Assembly: GCA_017502425.1 (NCBI GenBank)
Contig: JAFVVB010000179.1
Span: 1 to 5,837 of the forward strand
DNA: 5,837 nucleotides
From: Ruminococcus sp.
GTDB taxonomy: Bacteria; Bacillota; Clostridia; Oscillospirales; Acutalibacteraceae
Direction of reading: 5' to 3'
Positions 5,702 through 5,837 of this stretch are shown piece after piece; position 1 is the stretch's first letter; every line of letters begins with the position of its first letter. The notes beneath the pieces are model-generated. The model was given only the letters and a program-made list of their open reading frames with translations. It was not told where the DNA came from and did no database searches. A program made the position numbers and the translations under genes.

Positions 5702-5711
5702 GTATAACGAA

Positions 5712-5734
5712 AACCACGCGATAGTCGCGTGGTT
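5712..5734. repeat. Perfect 10-bp hairpin
   Basis: AACCACGCGA (5712-5721) and TCGCGTGGTT (5725-5734) are exact complements around TAG. On the plus strand no T-run follows, so it is not a second terminator for the upstream gene. On the minus strand only TTTTC follows, making it at most a weak terminator for something entering from the right. An insertion-sequence end hairpin is the preferred reading. Confidence 0.75.
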
Positions 5735-5762
5735 GAAAAAAGGTTAACCGATGAACAAAAAA

Positions 5763-5822
5763 CCTCCGAATATGCTAGAATTGGAACGACCTGCCAGTCG
5801 AACACAAGAAAGCAATCGGAGG
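5763..5822 (+). promoter_or_regulatory. Leader stem able to hide a ribosome binding site
   Basis: CCTCCGA (5763-5769) is an exact complement of TCGGAGG (5816-5822), the ribosome binding site of the gene starting at 5832. A small internal hairpin CGAC (5787-5790)/GTCG (5797-5800) lies in the loop. The 5' strand may be released by a competing GGTT (5742-5745)/AACC (5761-5764) pairing. The pairing would lower translation of the downstream gene. Confidence 0.55.
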
Positions 5823-5831
5823 AGTTTTATT

Positions 5832-5837
5832 ATGAAA
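5832..5837 (+). CDS. Start of a truncated gene (Met-Lys only)
   Basis: ATGAAA follows a very strong GGAGGAG ribosome binding site (5818-5824) by 7 bases and then leaves the window. No function can be read from two codons. The upstream hairpin and self-complementary leader suggest a TnpA transposase as one possibility. Confidence 0.5.

Larger units (their letters stand above)
5706..5837 (+). mobile_element. Possible left end of an IS200/IS605-like insertion sequence, cut by the window edge
   Basis: A perfect 10-bp hairpin with a three-base loop (5712-5721/5725-5734) is followed about 100 bases later by a start codon whose ribosome binding site is complementary to its own leader. IS200-type elements are known to have a subterminal hairpin and a leader stem that hides the tnpA ribosome binding site. 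Only two codons of the gene are visible, so the transposase cannot be confirmed. A host gene with a regulated leader is the main alternative. The boundary at 5706 is approximate. Confidence 0.38.

Noticed and set aside
5712..5734. Hairpin as a second terminator of the small membrane protein gene
   Set aside because: No T-run follows on the plus strand, and a strong terminator already ends 10 bases earlier.
1..5837. CRISPR array, rRNA or tRNA genes
   Set aside because: No regularly spaced direct repeats and no rRNA or tRNA signatures were seen on either strand.

Overview
The window looks like chromosome of a low-GC Gram-positive bacterium, most likely a gut-type member of class Clostridia. 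The basis is purine-rich AGGAGG-type ribosome binding sites, sigma-A-like promoters, intrinsic terminators after the genes, a lipobox lipoprotein, a TPP riboswitch controlling an ECF-type thiamine transporter subunit (ThiT), and several proteins of types I associate with Clostridia. I cannot name a species.

Layout. Positions 1-186 hold no gene. They contain a 138-nt structured segment bounded by a perfect 9-bp inverted repeat, then an intrinsic terminator. Positions 187-439 are also non-coding but fold into a nested, branched inverted-repeat structure. A promoter at 440-468 drives an AT-rich orphan lipoprotein gene (502-1245, +). A bidirectional terminator (1244-1275) separates it from a convergent three-gene operon read leftwards from 4165 to 1284. 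That operon encodes a DUF5058-like six-helix membrane protein, a second unrelated polytopic membrane protein, and a membrane-anchored M20 metallopeptidase of the carboxypeptidase S/PM20D1 type. The first two genes overlap by one base and the last two are 3 bases apart, so they are probably translated together. The likely logic is uptake (or release) of a small amide- or peptide-like compound by the two membrane proteins and its hydrolysis by the tethered peptidase. This is the best candidate here for an undescribed system.

The operon promoter diverges from a second promoter that transcribes a TPP riboswitch with an attached terminator, then thiT (4484-5131, +). ThiT is the thiamine-binding S-component; the ECF ATPases and T-component it needs are not in the window. 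Next comes an independently promoted small membrane protein (5245-5655, +) of a conserved but unnamed type, closed by a strong terminator.

The last ~135 bases hold a perfect 10-bp hairpin and a leader whose CCTCC can pair with the ribosome binding site of a gene that begins at 5832 and runs out of the window. This arrangement resembles the left end of an IS200/IS605-family insertion sequence, but the transposase itself is not visible.
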